Shown here: in pieces, positions 33,620 through 43,449 of the stretch
Position numbering within the stretch: position 1 is the stretch's first letter
Layout: each line of letters begins with the position of its first letter
Source: Rothia sp. P100
GTDB lineage: Bacteria; Actinomycetota; Actinomycetes; Actinomycetales; Micrococcaceae
NCBI RefSeq assembly: GCF_023712425.1
Contig: NZ_JAMAYG010000001.1
Location: 186,001-250,000, forward strand
Direction of reading: 5' to 3'
Length of the DNA stretch: 64,000 nucleotides
Notes under the pieces: model-generated
The model's input: only the letters and a program-made list of their open reading frames with translations
Told to the model about the DNA's origin: nothing
The model's database searches: none
Translations under genes and position numbers: made by a program

Positions 33620-36600
33620 ACGGCTCCCGTCTCAGGTTTGAGGGATGATCCGGTGGGTGAGGTAGTCAGTTGCACCTGACGGGTAATCCGGTTTTTCATT
33701 TCGGCCACGTGCGAGATAAGCCCAATGACTCTACCACCTTCGCGGAGACTATCGAGGGTCGTCATGACCTCTTCAAGGGTTTCCTCGTCCAGCGATCCAA
33801 ACCCCTCGTCCACAAAAAGTGTATCAATTTCGATCCCACCGTTGGTGCGCTGAACTACATCTGCCAGCCCCAATGCCAGACAGAGGGAGGCCATAAAGGT
33901 CTCGCCGCCTGAGAGAGTCGATGGGTGGCGGGTAGCACCGTGCCAGGCATCGCGCACAGTGAGACCCAGACCTGATTTGCTACCGCGCCCCTCAGCGTCA
34001 TCGGTATGTTCAAGGGTGTACCGGCCGTGCGTCATCTGTTCAAGGTGCTCTGAAGCCGCCTGAGCTACCTCTTCTAGCTGAGCCGCTAGAACATAGGTGG
34101 TCAGTGTCATGCGCAGGGCGTTATCGGAGCTCTTGGCAGCCGTTGCCGTTGCTGCGAGGCTGCGAGCGCGGAGGGCTCGAACTAACAGTTTCTGGTTATG
34201 GCTGAGGCTGGTGGTTAGCTCTGTGACGATACTGGTGAGCTCTTGGTAGGCTGCGCTGAGGCGCACTCCTGTACGGAGGTAGGTATCACGCGCTTGCTCT
34301 CGGCTCTGACGCAACTGGATCACCTCCTGCAAGGCCTGAGGCGTGGGCGATTCTTCTCCCTGCTGGACGCGAGCAGCGATACCGGTCATTGCGTTGCTCG
34401 CCAGAAGCCCATCAAGGGTAAATCTTTTTTGCTGGTGGGTTTGGACCAGCATGGTGAGATCTCTTTCCCGTTCGCTCGGCAGGTGGGCTTCCACAGCTTC
34501 AGCACTGCTAGAGAAACCGCTGTTCTGTACTACCTGGGTTAGTTCTTCTTCAGCCCTGATGTGAGCTTTTTTTAGTCTTTGAGCCTCTTGTTGGATGCTG
34601 AGAGCAGAAACCAGGCTTTGTGCTACCTGACTCAAAGCTGTAGCACGCTGCGTGAACCCGGTTGTTTGCCGGTGCGCTTCAAGCTCGGCCTCATCTTTTT
34701 CAATCCGTTCGGCCAGGCTGTTCAACAGGGTGCGGTGGTGGGCCACATCTCTCGCACAGGTATTCTCTTTTACCTTTAGTCGCTCGTGATCCGCTTCAGC
34801 TGCAGCACGCTCTTGTGCGAGGTCGCTTCTACGTTGCATATTTCTCTGTTTCTCGGTAAGAGACTCTTGAGCCTGCTGAAGCTGGATGAGAGCAGAACTT
34901 AGGTCGCTGGCACCGGTAGCAATCAGCTCAGCCACGATGGTCTCGGCTGAGGTGAGTTCCAGGAGGGCCGCTTGAGCCTTTGCCTCAGCTTGGTCTCGGG
35001 CAGCTAATGCGTCCTTCACCTCTTCAGCTGAGATGGCCGGGACTTCCTCTGTGAAAGTAGCTGGGGCAGGGTGTTCTCGTGACCCGCAAACAGCGCAGGG
35101 GTGGCCGGGTTCAAGATTGCTAGCCAGCGTTTGAGCGGCACGGTCAAAGCGTTGCTGTTGAAGGTTTTCAGCTCTAATACCTGCGGCCCGGCGAGCCTCA
35201 TTGGTGGTCTTGGTCGCAGCTTCAGCAGCCGCGACCCGGCTTCTGCTCTGCTCTAGCTTTCGGGCAAGAATTACAGCAGTTTCAGCGGTATCACGCTGAA
35301 CTTGAGCCGCAGTCAGCTGGGCCCCGGCGTCCTCTAGGGCTATGAAACGAGCACTGAGTTCCGCGAGTTCGCGTTCCTGCTTTGTTACCGCAGTGTGGGC
35401 TGCATCCAGAGCTTTTTGCAGTCCCTCGGTTTTCGTCTCCGCCTGCCTCCGTTCTTGCACCAGAGAGGTGAGCTGGCGGTCACTGCGAGCAAAATCGTTG
35501 AGGTTCTCGATGTGGCGGTTGAGATCGGCAACCTGGTCCTCGGTCTCATCATAGTCAGCGAGATTTTGCACATGGGTAAGGAGCGTATATTCCGGGGCGG
35601 CTGCCGCTATCCCAGTCAGGGCGTTCTCAATAGCAGTTTCCAGGCGACTGGTCACTGTTTCGAGGCGATCTTGAGCATCTTTCACGGCCGCAGCAGCACG
35701 CTCCTGGGCGGTCATCATGGGCAGGACGGTGGCGGCCCGCCTATGCAGCGCAAGGCTGGCTTCAGCTTCGGTTATCTGTTCGCGCTGGCTCTCCAGTTCT
35801 TCCTCCTGGGCCTGTAGGTCACGGTACTGGACCCAGTGCCGTTCTAGCTCCCCCAGTGCGGTTTCTTGCTGGCGCAGCTCAGCAATCTCAGCCGCCGCGG
35901 TATCGGTAAGGTCAATAGCAACCCGGTTAAGTTCGGCGACGTCATCACGTAGCTGCTGGGTACGGCTCAGTGCTCCTTCTGACGTGAGCTCTAGCCAGTC
36001 TGGTTTTATGGGTTGTTCGCCCGTAGACGTGGCTTCGGGCAGAGTAGTCCCGGTATCCCCTACCAGAAGCTGCCGGGCCGTCGTAATATCGGCAGCCTTC
36101 TCCGCCCGCCGGGCACGCTCTATCAGGGAGCGCACCGCCGCTTCAGCTTCAGCTGCCTTCGCTTCGGCGCCCTTAGCTTTGTCGTCTAAAATCTGCTGGA
36201 TGCGCTCAAATTCTCGGGTCGAGAAGAGCTTTTTGAGCAGTTCCTCGCGGTCTGCTGATTTGGCAACCAAGAACTGCTGGAACTTACCCTGCGGCAGGAG
36301 CATCACCTGGTTGAACTGCTGTGCGGTCAGCCCAATGACCGAGTACATGAAGTCCCCGGCGTCCTTGTGCCGGGTGACGCTGGCGTCCTCTTCCCAGTTA
36401 CCCACTTTTGCATCAAAGACCTCAATGGTGACGCTGGCCTGCTCGCGGGTGAGCCCGCTCCCGCGCTTTTTGGGGCGCAGGTACTCAGGGCTTCTAAAGA
36501 TGCGGTAACGTTTACCCGCCACCGAGCACTCAAGTTTGACCCAGGGCTGTGCCTCAGGCTCGGCGAAGCGGGATTTAAGGTCGGTTCGTCCCGATGAGGT

Positions 36601-36765
36601 ACTACCGTAAAGGGCATAACAGATGGCGTCCAGAATGGAGGACTTACCCGAGCCGGTAGGACCATTGAGTAGAAAGATACCGGCTTCGTTGAGCTCATTA
36701 AAGTCCAGGCTAATGGTGCCGGGGAAGGGACCGTAGGCGTTGATTTCTAAACTGTGGATTCTCAT
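33616..36765 (-). CDS. sbcC: Exonuclease SbcC (Rad50-like ATPase)
   Basis: The 1049-residue SMC-like ATPase works with SbcD to open DNA hairpins and process blocked double-strand ends. It has Walker A GPTGSGKSSILDAICYALYG at residues 35-54. Two long coiled coils flank a zinc hook (GHPCAVCGSREHP, CxxC). The C-terminal half carries the signature LSGGETFMASLCLALGLADV and Walker B IDTLFVDEGFGSLDEETL. Its ATG overlaps the sbcD stop (ATGA). The length is normal for the family. Confidence 0.95.
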   Translation of the reverse strand: MRIHSLEINAYGPFPGTISLDFNELNEAGIFLLNGPTGSGKSSILDAICYALYGSTSSGRTDLKSRFAEPEAQPWVKLECSVAGKRYRIFRSPEYLRPKKRGSGLTREQASVTIEVFDAKVGNWEEDASVTRHKDAGDFMYSVIGLTAQQFNQVMLLPQGKFQQFLVAKSADREELLKKLFSTREFERIQQILDDKAKGAEAKAAEAEAAVRSLIERARRAEKAADITTARQLLVGDTGTTLPEATSTGEQPIKPDWLELTSEGALSRTQQLRDDVAELNRVAIDLTDTAAAEIAELRQQETALGELERHWVQYRDLQAQEEELESQREQITEAEASLALHRRAATVLPMMTAQERAAAAVKDAQDRLETVTSRLETAIENALTGIAAAAPEYTLLTHVQNLADYDETEDQVADLNRHIENLNDFARSDRQLTSLVQERRQAETKTEGLQKALDAAHTAVTKQERELAELSARFIALEDAGAQLTAAQVQRDTAETAVILARKLEQSRSRVAAAEAATKTTNEARRAAGIRAENLQQQRFDRAAQTLASNLEPGHPCAVCGSREHPAPATFTEEVPAISAEEVKDALAARDQAEAKAQAALLELTSAETIVAELIATGASDLSSALIQLQQAQESLTEKQRNMQRRSDLAQERAAAEADHERLKVKENTCARDVAHHRTLLNSLAERIEKDEAELEAHRQTTGFTQRATALSQVAQSLVSALSIQQEAQRLKKAHIRAEEELTQVVQNSGFSSSAEAVEAHLPSERERDLTMLVQTHQQKRFTLDGLLASNAMTGIAARVQQGEESPTPQALQEVIQLRQSREQARDTYLRTGVRLSAAYQELTSIVTELTTSLSHNQKLLVRALRARSLAATATAAKSSDNALRMTLTTYVLAAQLEEVAQAASEHLEQMTHGRYTLEHTDDAEGRGSKSGLGLTVRDAWHGATRHPSTLSGGETFMASLCLALGLADVVQRTNGGIEIDTLFVDEGFGSLDEETLEEVMTTLDSLREGGRVIGLISHVAEMKNRITRQVQLTTSPTGSSLKPETGAV

Positions 36766-37904
36766 TCTGATGCTCCTGCCAGCCGCGCCAGTTCAGTAAC
36801 CTCGGTCAGATAGGCGGTCTCATCTTCGTCTAGAGCGCGACCCCGCACATGCTGATAGAAAGACTGACAAACATCGAAGGTAGTCCGGGCCTCCCGTGTG
36901 CGGCTGTAGCTGTGAAGCTCGGTATGCTGGACGCCCTGAGGTTCAAAGAAAAGTTCAAGCACGTAGTCAAAGTGCTCTTTGAGCTGCTCTAGAGCACGCG
37001 CCGGGCGCACCGCGTCGGTGAGGGTAATGCTGACAAAGGCAGAGCGGTAGGCTTCATAGGAACCACCGGTGATGTCTTCAAAAGTGCCCCGCAATTTTTT
37101 GACCGTGAGGCAGGTGCGCCAGGTGTACTCCTGCACGCTGACCGTGCCCTGCTCGTCGATATCAATAATCCAGGCGCCCTTGCGGTGGTTCTGCTCGCTA
37201 AAGGAATAAGGCAGGAGGGAGCCAGAGTAGCGCACGGTATCGGTAACCCGCTGGCGCCCGTGCAGATGCCCTAGTGCGGTGTAGTCTGCCGCCTCAAAAA
37301 GGGAGGCTGGAACAGAGAGCGCCCCACCCACAGAAATGTCACGTTCGGAATCAGAGGGGTCGGCCCCTGTGGCAAAACAATGAGCCAGCACCACCGTGGC
37401 CAGAGGTTTTACTTCTGCTACGTTTTCAGTCACTCGACGCATAGCCTCGGTGAGTACGGAGCTGTGGCTGATGTCGGTGTTCCAGTGAGTGGCAAGTGGG
37501 CGTGGTTCCAGATAGGGAATGCCGTAGAAAGCAACCTCTCCCCCCTTTATCGGGAGCAGGATAGGCTGGCCCACCTGGGTCTGGGAGGTCACCAGGTGCA
37601 CTCCGCTATGAGCTAACAGATCTGAAGCAAAGCCCAGCCGAACCGCCGAATCGTGGTTGCCGCTGGTAGCAATAACCTGTGCCCCGGCATCCACCAGGGA
37701 GCTCAGAGTCTTGCTGAAAAGGCGCACGGTTTCGGTGCGGGGCTGCGACTGATCATAGACGTCCCCACTAATCAGCACCACATCCACCGCCTCAGTGCCC
37801 ACCAACTGCACCATTTCATCGAGCAGGTCAGCCATGGTGTCGTGCAAAGAGACGCCGTGAAAGGTGCGGCCCAAGTGCCAGTCAGAGGTGTGCAAAATAC
37901 GCAT
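36762..37904 (-). CDS. sbcD: Exonuclease SbcD (Mre11-like nuclease)
   Basis: The 380-residue metallophosphoesterase has the ordered motifs TSDWHLGRTFHG, ISGDVYDQSQP, TSGNHDSAVR and ALGHLHGRQ, which bind two metals. A C-terminal capping domain follows. The ATG at 37904 follows TAGACT by six bases and has no Shine-Dalgarno sequence, so the transcript is leaderless. It is the first gene of sbcD-sbcC-MFS, divergent from the ADP-ribosylglycohydrolase gene only 49 bases away. Confidence 0.95.
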   Translation of the reverse strand: MRILHTSDWHLGRTFHGVSLHDTMADLLDEMVQLVGTEAVDVVLISGDVYDQSQPRTETVRLFSKTLSSLVDAGAQVIATSGNHDSAVRLGFASDLLAHSGVHLVTSQTQVGQPILLPIKGGEVAFYGIPYLEPRPLATHWNTDISHSSVLTEAMRRVTENVAEVKPLATVVLAHCFATGADPSDSERDISVGGALSVPASLFEAADYTALGHLHGRQRVTDTVRYSGSLLPYSFSEQNHRKGAWIIDIDEQGTVSVQEYTWRTCLTVKKLRGTFEDITGGSYEAYRSAFVSITLTDAVRPARALEQLKEHFDYVLELFFEPQGVQHTELHSYSRTREARTTFDVCQSFYQHVRGRALDEDETAYLTEVTELARLAGASE

Positions 37905-37910
37905 AAACCC

Positions 37911-37946
37911 AGTCTAATGGGAGCCGCGCCAGCTCTGCTCTACACT
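37911..37946. promoter_or_regulatory. Back-to-back -10 elements for sbcD and the ADP-ribosylglycohydrolase gene
   Basis: TAGACT on minus (37916-37911) lies six bases before the sbcD ATG. TACACT on plus (37941-37946) lies seven bases before the hydrolase ATG. Their -35 regions overlap in the 24 bases between; neither shows a good -35. Confidence 0.55.
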
Positions 37947-37953
37947 GGTGCCT

Positions 37954-39090
37954 ATGACCTCTGCTTTCCCCGCACCCTCCGCTACCTCACCCGCCTACCG
38001 CGCTGCCCTGCGCGGCGCCCTCCTCGGGGGTGCAACGGGGGACGCCTTGGGCTACCCCGTTGAAATGCTCAGCCGCACCGAGATGTTTGAACGGTACAAG
38101 GTAAAAAACTCCTTAGAGCTTCTCGACACGCTTGCCGCCCAGCCCCTGGTGGTTTCCGATGATACCCAGCTAACCCTCTACACCCTAGATGGGCTGAGCG
38201 AAGTATTGGAATGGAATAACGACGGTCAGGCAGCCGATGAGCTCGCCTGCATTTGGCTTGCCTACCTGCGCTGGTACCGTAGCACCGGTAACTCCTACCC
38301 CGCTGCTGCTCCTTTCGCTCTCACCCGCCCCCTGGATGCCCAGCCCAGCATGAGCGTCGCCCGAGGCCCCGGCAAAGCCACCCTGGCGGCGCTGGCAGCC
38401 GGTGAAATGCAGTTCATCTCTAAGAACGTCAATCCCCAAGCCCTGGGGACCGGGGCGCTCATCCGATCAGCGCCCTTTGGTTTTCTGCCCGTGGCAGATG
38501 ATGCCACTGTCATTAAGCTATCTGCCCATGCTGCAGCTCTGACCCACGGGCACCCCGACGCTATTCTGAGCGCCAGCGCCTATGCTCTGCTGGTGCGTCA
38601 CCTGCTGGGTTCCCACGAAGCTATCGACCTCCATTTGCCGGCTCGGCAGGCCCTAGAAGCGGTCTTGCAATGGCTGGGCACAGTGGAGCAGAGCCAGGCA
38701 CTACCCGGGGATGCTGCCCTGACCATAGCTGCCCTGCAGACCGCGCTGAGATCGGTGGACAGCGGTATGCCGCTTGAGCGCACACTAGAGAGTTTTGGGG
38801 ACCTCTGGTTAGCCCCCGGCTGTTTAGGTTTTGCCGCCTACCTACTGCTGAGTGCAGAACAGGAAATATCCGATGGTGATAGCAGTCCGGCGCTCGCTAC
38901 ACGTAAAGCTTTGGCGCAGGCAGTGAGTTGTGACGGTGACTCGGATTCAATTGCCGCGCTGACCGGCACCCTGCTAGGTGCTCTTTACACCGAGGATGTT
39001 TTCAATACGCAGACGCTTGCTTCCCTCGATGCGGTTCCGGCGCTTGAGCTCGTCCTTGAGAACTGGTTGAAACAGTTAGGCGTCAGCTAA
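37954..39090 (+). CDS. ADP-ribosylglycohydrolase family protein
   Basis: The 378-residue all-helical protein starts with the family block ALRGALLGGATGDALGYPVE. It has metal-binding residues in VVSDDTQLTLYTLDGL and the late DGDSDSIAALTGTLLGALY, as in DraG and ARH enzymes, which remove ADP-ribose from proteins or small molecules using two Mg2+ ions. The ATG at 37954 is at a leaderless position (TACACT 7 bases before). Its stop overlaps the stop of the convergent kinase gene by three bases. The substrate is unknown; being next to DNA-end processing genes might hint at DNA-damage ADP-ribosylation, but that is a guess. Confidence 0.85.
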   Translation: MTSAFPAPSATSPAYRAALRGALLGGATGDALGYPVEMLSRTEMFERYKVKNSLELLDTLAAQPLVVSDDTQLTLYTLDGLSEVLEWNNDGQAADELACIWLAYLRWYRSTGNSYPAAAPFALTRPLDAQPSMSVARGPGKATLAALAAGEMQFISKNVNPQALGTGALIRSAPFGFLPVADDATVIKLSAHAAALTHGHPDAILSASAYALLVRHLLGSHEAIDLHLPARQALEAVLQWLGTVEQSQALPGDAALTIAALQTALRSVDSGMPLERTLESFGDLWLAPGCLGFAAYLLLSAEQEISDGDSSPALATRKALAQAVSCDGDSDSIAALTGTLLGALYTEDVFNTQTLASLDAVPALELVLENWLKQLGVS

Positions 39091-39965
39091 CCAAGGATTT
39101 CACTGCGGTGGTCAAGGTACCATTCATCGGCGCGTTCAACAGCTAGTCGCTGAATGGCACCGCCCATACCATTCTTCATAATGTAGGCAAGAGATTGCAG
39201 GGGCAAGAGGCCAGCCACCCTCTGTGCACGGGCTATCTGGGGTGCATCAAGTGCTTTTGAGAGAGATTCCCAGCCATAGAAATTACCCAGAGAAGCGTGA
39301 TCAACGGCAGGGTCGCCTAGGGTTGCGTGGTCCCAGTCGATAACACCGACCAGCTTATCTCCGTTCCACAAAATATTGTGCCCAGCTAAATCACCGTGGA
39401 TAAGTACAGGTTCGACCGGTGGCAGCTCCAGGACGCAGTCAATTGCTCTCAGCGCAACCTTTTGGGCTCCTGTAAGCAACTGGGGCACGACGTTGGCACG
39501 CAGGTGGGTATCCCACTCTTCTACACCCCTCCAGTGTTCGTACTGGTGATCAAGATACGGCCCGTACCCGCGGCAGTCAATGGTGTGAATACCTTTGAGC
39601 AGTTTAACTAGTTGTTTGGGTGGTGCCGCTCCCTGGACGCGGGGTTCGCCCTTAATCCAGGTAAGCCCCACAGCGGTAAACCCCGCGCGGGTAATGACGC
39701 GCGTGATGGGCCGGGGCACGGTGAAGGGCAGACTTTGCGGTAGGCGGCGTAGAATCTCGGTGCGCCGAGCTACCAGGTAGCCGGTGAGTTGGGTTTTGGC
39801 TACACGCACGCTCAGCTGCCCACCCATGTTGACCACGATATGGGCGGAGCCCGTGGTACGAACGTCCCAACGGTCCATTGGAATGTTGAGACCAGCCTGG
39901 GTCATCACTGCGTTGATGACCGGCAGGCTGTTCATCTGTTCTAGCTGTGCAAGGTGCGCTACCAT
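39087..39965 (-). CDS. Aminoglycoside phosphotransferase (APH)-family kinase
   Basis: The 292-residue protein kinase-like phosphotransferase has the catalytic loop IHGDLAGHNILW and the metal-binding aspartate in GVIDWDHATLGDPAVD. The N-lobe is less conserved and includes HIVVNMGGQLSVRVAK with the ATP-binding lysine. Families with this fold phosphorylate sugars, choline, macrolides or aminoglycosides. No specific resistance gene is recognised. The rdgB gene lies 25 bases upstream on the same strand, so it may be the last gene of that cluster. Confidence 0.8.
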   Translation of the reverse strand: MVAHLAQLEQMNSLPVINAVMTQAGLNIPMDRWDVRTTGSAHIVVNMGGQLSVRVAKTQLTGYLVARRTEILRRLPQSLPFTVPRPITRVITRAGFTAVGLTWIKGEPRVQGAAPPKQLVKLLKGIHTIDCRGYGPYLDHQYEHWRGVEEWDTHLRANVVPQLLTGAQKVALRAIDCVLELPPVEPVLIHGDLAGHNILWNGDKLVGVIDWDHATLGDPAVDHASLGNFYGWESLSKALDAPQIARAQRVAGLLPLQSLAYIMKNGMGGAIQRLAVERADEWYLDHRSEILG

Positions 39966-39989
39966 AGGGAACCTTTTCTGCTCTGTGCG

Positions 39990-40625
39990 TTAGTGGCCTG
40001 CTAAAGCTGCCCGGATATGAGGCACCAAAGCCGCCAGGGCTTGAGCGCGGTGGCTAATAGCGTTCTTAACTTCAGGTGGCACCTGGGCGCAGGAAAGGCC
40101 AGCATATTCACCGGTAAAGGCTGAGGGGGCAAGAATAGGGTCGTAGCCGAAGCCGCCCTCACCGCGAGGTTCGCGCAAGAGGGTGCCAGAAAGTTCGCCG
40201 TGTTCTACTGCCTCAACCCCTCCGGGGGCGGCCAATGATGCGGCGCAGATAAAGCGGGCACCGCGGTGCTCATCTTTGATATCAGCCAGCTGGGCCAGCA
40301 GAAGCTCCAGGTTAGCGGTGTCATCACCGTGTTGACCTGCCCAGCGGGCACTGAAAATTCCGGGGGCGCCATGAAGAACATCCACCGCCAGCCCGGAGTC
40401 ATCAGCGATAGCGATCAGGCCGGTTACTTGGGCTACTGCACGGGCTTTGAGCAGTGAATTCTCGGCAAAGGTGACGCCGTCTTCTAAGACATCAGGGGCG
40501 CCCACCGCACCGGCATCGACTACTTCGGTGTCAACGTCCAGCCCGTCGATGGTTCCGCGCAAAATCTCGCGAAACTCCCGCAGTTTGCCGGCATTATGCG
40601 TTGCTAAAACAATTTTGGCTGGCAT
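39990..40625 (-). CDS. rdgB: XTP/dITP diphosphatase
   Basis: The 211-residue house-cleaning enzyme hydrolyses non-canonical purine triphosphates (XTP, dITP) to monophosphates. It starts IVLATHNAGKLREFREIL and has IADDSGLAVDVLHGAPGIFSARWAG and GGFGYDPIL, the Ham1 family blocks. Its ATG shares one base with the rph stop (TAATG), so translation is coupled. The rph-rdgB order is standard in actinobacteria. Confidence 0.95.
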   Translation of the reverse strand: MPAKIVLATHNAGKLREFREILRGTIDGLDVDTEVVDAGAVGAPDVLEDGVTFAENSLLKARAVAQVTGLIAIADDSGLAVDVLHGAPGIFSARWAGQHGDDTANLELLLAQLADIKDEHRGARFICAASLAAPGGVEAVEHGELSGTLLREPRGEGGFGYDPILAPSAFTGEYAGLSCAQVPPEVKNAISHRAQALAALVPHIRAALAGH

Positions 40626-41374
40626 TAGTTCTTCAAAGCCTCACGCTGGATTTCAGATAGTTCGTAGGTTCCTACCAAAGCCAGATCTAGCAGGGAGTTA
40701 AGCTCCTCGCGGTCGAAGGGAGCACCTTCAGCGGTCCCCTGAACTTCAACAAATTTACCGTCACCGGTAACGACCACGTTCATATCGGTCTCAGCGCGGA
40801 CATCCTCAACGTAGGGTAAATCAAGCATGGGGACGCCGTCGATAATACCCACTGAGATAGCTGAAACAGAGCCGGTGAGCGGTTGGGCTTTGGCAGGAAT
40901 AATGCCCTTAGATTTAGCCCAACTAATGGCATCTGCCAGAGCCACGTAAGCTCCGGTAATAGCAGCGGTACGGGTGCCACCATCTGCCTGCAGGACGTCG
41001 CAATCCAGGACGATGGTGTTTTCGCCCAGCTCTTTGGTGTCAATGATTGCGCGCAAAGAACGACCAATAAGACGTGAAATTTCGTGGGTGCGGCCACCCA
41101 CCTTGCCTTTGACAGACTCACGGGAATTACGGGTATTAGTAGCCCTGGGGAGCATGGCGTACTCGGCAGTTACCCAGCCTTTACCCTCGCCCTTGAGCCA
41201 GCGGGGCACGCCTTCGGTGAGCGAAGCGGTACAGAGCACACGAGTGTTGCCAAATTCAATCAGCGCTGAGCCTTCAGCGTTCTTGGACCAGCCGCGTGTA
41301 ATGGTGATGGGGCGCAACTGGTCAACGGTGCGGCCGTCTGCTCGAACGATGGTGATTGCCGTGTTATCAGTCAT
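40625..41374 (-). CDS. rph: Ribonuclease PH
   Basis: The 249-residue phosphorolytic 3'-5' exoribonuclease trims tRNA precursors. It has [60 protein letters not shown] with phosphate-binding arginines, and [20 protein letters not shown]. The ATG at 41374 follows TAGGCT by six bases, so it may be leaderless even though AGGAGG lies further upstream. It is the first gene of rph-rdgB, 65 bases after the MBL gene. Confidence 0.95.
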   Translation of the reverse strand: MTDNTAITIVRADGRTVDQLRPITITRGWSKNAEGSALIEFGNTRVLCTASLTEGVPRWLKGEGKGWVTAEYAMLPRATNTRNSRESVKGKVGGRTHEISRLIGRSLRAIIDTKELGENTIVLDCDVLQADGGTRTAAITGAYVALADAISWAKSKGIIPAKAQPLTGSVSAISVGIIDGVPMLDLPYVEDVRAETDMNVVVTGDGKFVEVQGTAEGAPFDREELNSLLDLALVGTYELSEIQREALKN

Positions 41375-41438
41375 GGCTTTAGCCTATACCTCCTGCAGTT
41401 TTTTGCAGAATTGAGAGTGATTATCTTAGGGTTTCAAC

Positions 41439-42305
41439 CTAGCGGATGCGGTGCCGCGAGACCACTTCAAGGGTGGTGGTTTTGGGGTTCGCAGCATATT
41501 CTTCTGGGCTGCGGCGGGGGTTGACACGGTAGGTGGCAGATTCTTCGGCCACGCTGACCGGGCCATCAAAAACTTCTTTAGCTTCTGCGAGCGCGGTCTC
41601 TGGGTCGTTCCACACCGGCAGGTGAGTTAGCAGGAGGTTGCGCACACCGGCTTCTCGGGCGGTTTCACCGGCACGCTTGCCGGTCAGGTGAATGCCGCGC
41701 AGGGCGTCATCGCGCCCCTCCTGGTAGGCTGCTTCGCAGAGGAAGAGGTCAGCGCCCCTAGCGGCTTCAATCAGGCCAATGCAGCTGTCGGTGTCTCCCG
41801 AGTAGGTCAGCACGGTCTTACCCTCAGAGGTCTCGCACTCTAGACGCAAGGCGTAGGGCTCCTTGGTCGGGTGAACTACGGTGTGAGGGGTAACGGTAAA
41901 GGGCCCAATTTTTACTTCTTTGTAGTTGGCCCACTCGTGGAATTCAAATTCGGTGTGCATTCCGGGGTCCAGGGGTAACCCGTGGGTGTTAACCAGGTAC
42001 TGGTGGATGTCGCTGGGGCCGTAGAGCGGAATCGGTCCCTTTGACCAGCCCTTGGGGTCCCATTTAATCGCCACGTGAAGCCCCGAAAGGTCGATGCAGT
42101 GATCGGGGTGCAGGTGGGATACCAAGATAGCGTCAATATCTTCAAGGTTGATGTGGGTCTGCAGGGTGCCCAGAGCGCCGTTGCCCATATCAATGATGAT
42201 GCGCCAGGTCTTGCCCAGGTCATCAATAGTCGAGACCATGTAGCAGCTAGCTGCGGCGTTGGGGCCCGGGAAGGAGCCGGTGCAACCAATAACAGTTAAA
42301 CGCAT
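41439..42305 (-). CDS. MBL-fold metallohydrolase (RNase Z-like)
   Basis: The 288-residue protein has the di-metal motif VSHLHPDHCIDLSGL, the distal His in VVHPTKEPYALRL, and TYSGDTDSC with the bridging Asp. The order resembles RNase Z and cyclic phosphodiesterases, but it lacks the long exosite arm of a full tRNase Z. In actinobacteria this gene commonly sits between murI and rph, as here. Its activity is not established from sequence. Confidence 0.85.
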   Translation of the reverse strand: MRLTVIGCTGSFPGPNAAASCYMVSTIDDLGKTWRIIIDMGNGALGTLQTHINLEDIDAILVSHLHPDHCIDLSGLHVAIKWDPKGWSKGPIPLYGPSDIHQYLVNTHGLPLDPGMHTEFEFHEWANYKEVKIGPFTVTPHTVVHPTKEPYALRLECETSEGKTVLTYSGDTDSCIGLIEAARGADLFLCEAAYQEGRDDALRGIHLTGKRAGETAREAGVRNLLLTHLPVWNDPETALAEAKEVFDGPVSVAEESATYRVNPRRSPEEYAANPKTTTLEVVSRHRIR

Positions 42306-42317
42306 AAGGCGGTCTTT

Positions 42318-43283
42318 CTAGTCAGCGGTGCGATCGAGGTTATTGTCGATCGATATGGTAGGAGTTGGGAGGGCCGGCGGCACGATGGACAGGGAACCGG
42401 TGGGAAAGCGCTCAGCGACCGATTCGGTATGGCTAACCCTGGCTACCTCTGGGCCCAGGAAGCGCCGGGCAAGGTGTTCAAAGGTGTCGGTTTCGCCGGT
42501 GGCAAGAAATTCGTGGGACGCCGGCAAGTCGGTGGGGCGTTCTAGCCCGGCTTTCAAGAGCGCCTTGTAGACATCCTTAGCCGATTCTTCAGACGAAGAA
42601 ACTAGGGTAACCCCATCTCCCATGATGTAGGAGATAACGCCGGTCAGTAGGGGGTAGTGGGTGCAGCCCAGAACTAGGGTGTCTATACCGGCGTCCTTCA
42701 GCGGTTGCAGGTAGGCCTCTGCGGTTTTGAGTAGTTCTGGCCCGGAGGTAATCCCCCGCTCAACAAACTCAACAAATCGGGGACAGGCTACCGAATGAAT
42801 TTCAAGGTCACTCATGACAGAGAAGGTGTCTTCGTAAGCCCGTGATGTCACGGTTGCCTCGGTGGCGATAACTCCAATTTTTCGGTTGCGGGTAGCTGCT
42901 ACGGCACGGCGGGCAGCCGGCTGAATCACTTCAACCACCTGTATGCCGTACTTGCGAGTGTAGCGTTCACGAGCGTCCCTGAGAACTGCGGCTGAAGCAG
43001 TATTGCAGGCGATGACGAGCAGCTTGACGCCGGAGTCGACCAGCTCATCCATAATACGGAGCGCATGGGCTCGTACCTGGGCGATTGTTAGAGGGCCGTA
43101 GGGGCCGTGGGCGGTATCTCCCACATAGATGACCGATTCATTGGGTAGCTGATCCATAATGGCTCGCGCCACCGTTAAGCCCCCCACCCCGGAATCGAAC
43201 ACACCAATGGGGGCGCTAGCGTGAGGTTCTGCTAGCACCTGAGTTCCCCAGGGAGTTTGAAGGGTTGAGAATGAATCGTTCAT
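42318..43283 (-). CDS. murI: Glutamate racemase
   Basis: This enzyme supplies D-glutamate for peptidoglycan. The 321-residue protein has [16 protein letters not shown] with the first catalytic region, [15 protein letters not shown] with one catalytic Cys, and [13 protein letters not shown] with the other. A C-terminal extension of about 35 residues past the fold is poorly conserved. AGGT precedes the ATG. The MBL gene begins 12 bases downstream, so the two are cotranscribed. Confidence 0.95.
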   Translation of the reverse strand: MNDSFSTLQTPWGTQVLAEPHASAPIGVFDSGVGGLTVARAIMDQLPNESVIYVGDTAHGPYGPLTIAQVRAHALRIMDELVDSGVKLLVIACNTASAAVLRDARERYTRKYGIQVVEVIQPAARRAVAATRNRKIGVIATEATVTSRAYEDTFSVMSDLEIHSVACPRFVEFVERGITSGPELLKTAEAYLQPLKDAGIDTLVLGCTHYPLLTGVISYIMGDGVTLVSSSEESAKDVYKALLKAGLERPTDLPASHEFLATGETDTFEHLARRFLGPEVARVSHTESVAERFPTGSLSIVPPALPTPTISIDNNLDRTAD

Positions 43284-43449
43284 CGTGACCTGACATTAGC
43301 TAAAAATGAGAGAGAACAATAGGTTGGCGGTCTCACCTACACGCTTTTGAGTGGACTATCACGCCAAGGCCGCCTCTAACCCGTCATATAAGCGTAGATT
43401 TGCCATAAAAATGGGAGGTAGACGGGTGAAGCCGGAAGGGTCCTACCTG

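Noticed and set aside
35395-36508. Plus-strand frames of 140 and 263 codons within sbcC
   Set aside because: They lie opposite the coiled-coil coding region of sbcC, whose repetitive Ala/Glu/Gln codons leave antisense frames open. No motif or ribosome-binding site supports them.
39087-39965. Kinase as an aminoglycoside-resistance gene
   Set aside because: Only the general APH fold motifs are visible and the gene sits in a housekeeping cluster without mobile-element signs; resistance is not supported.
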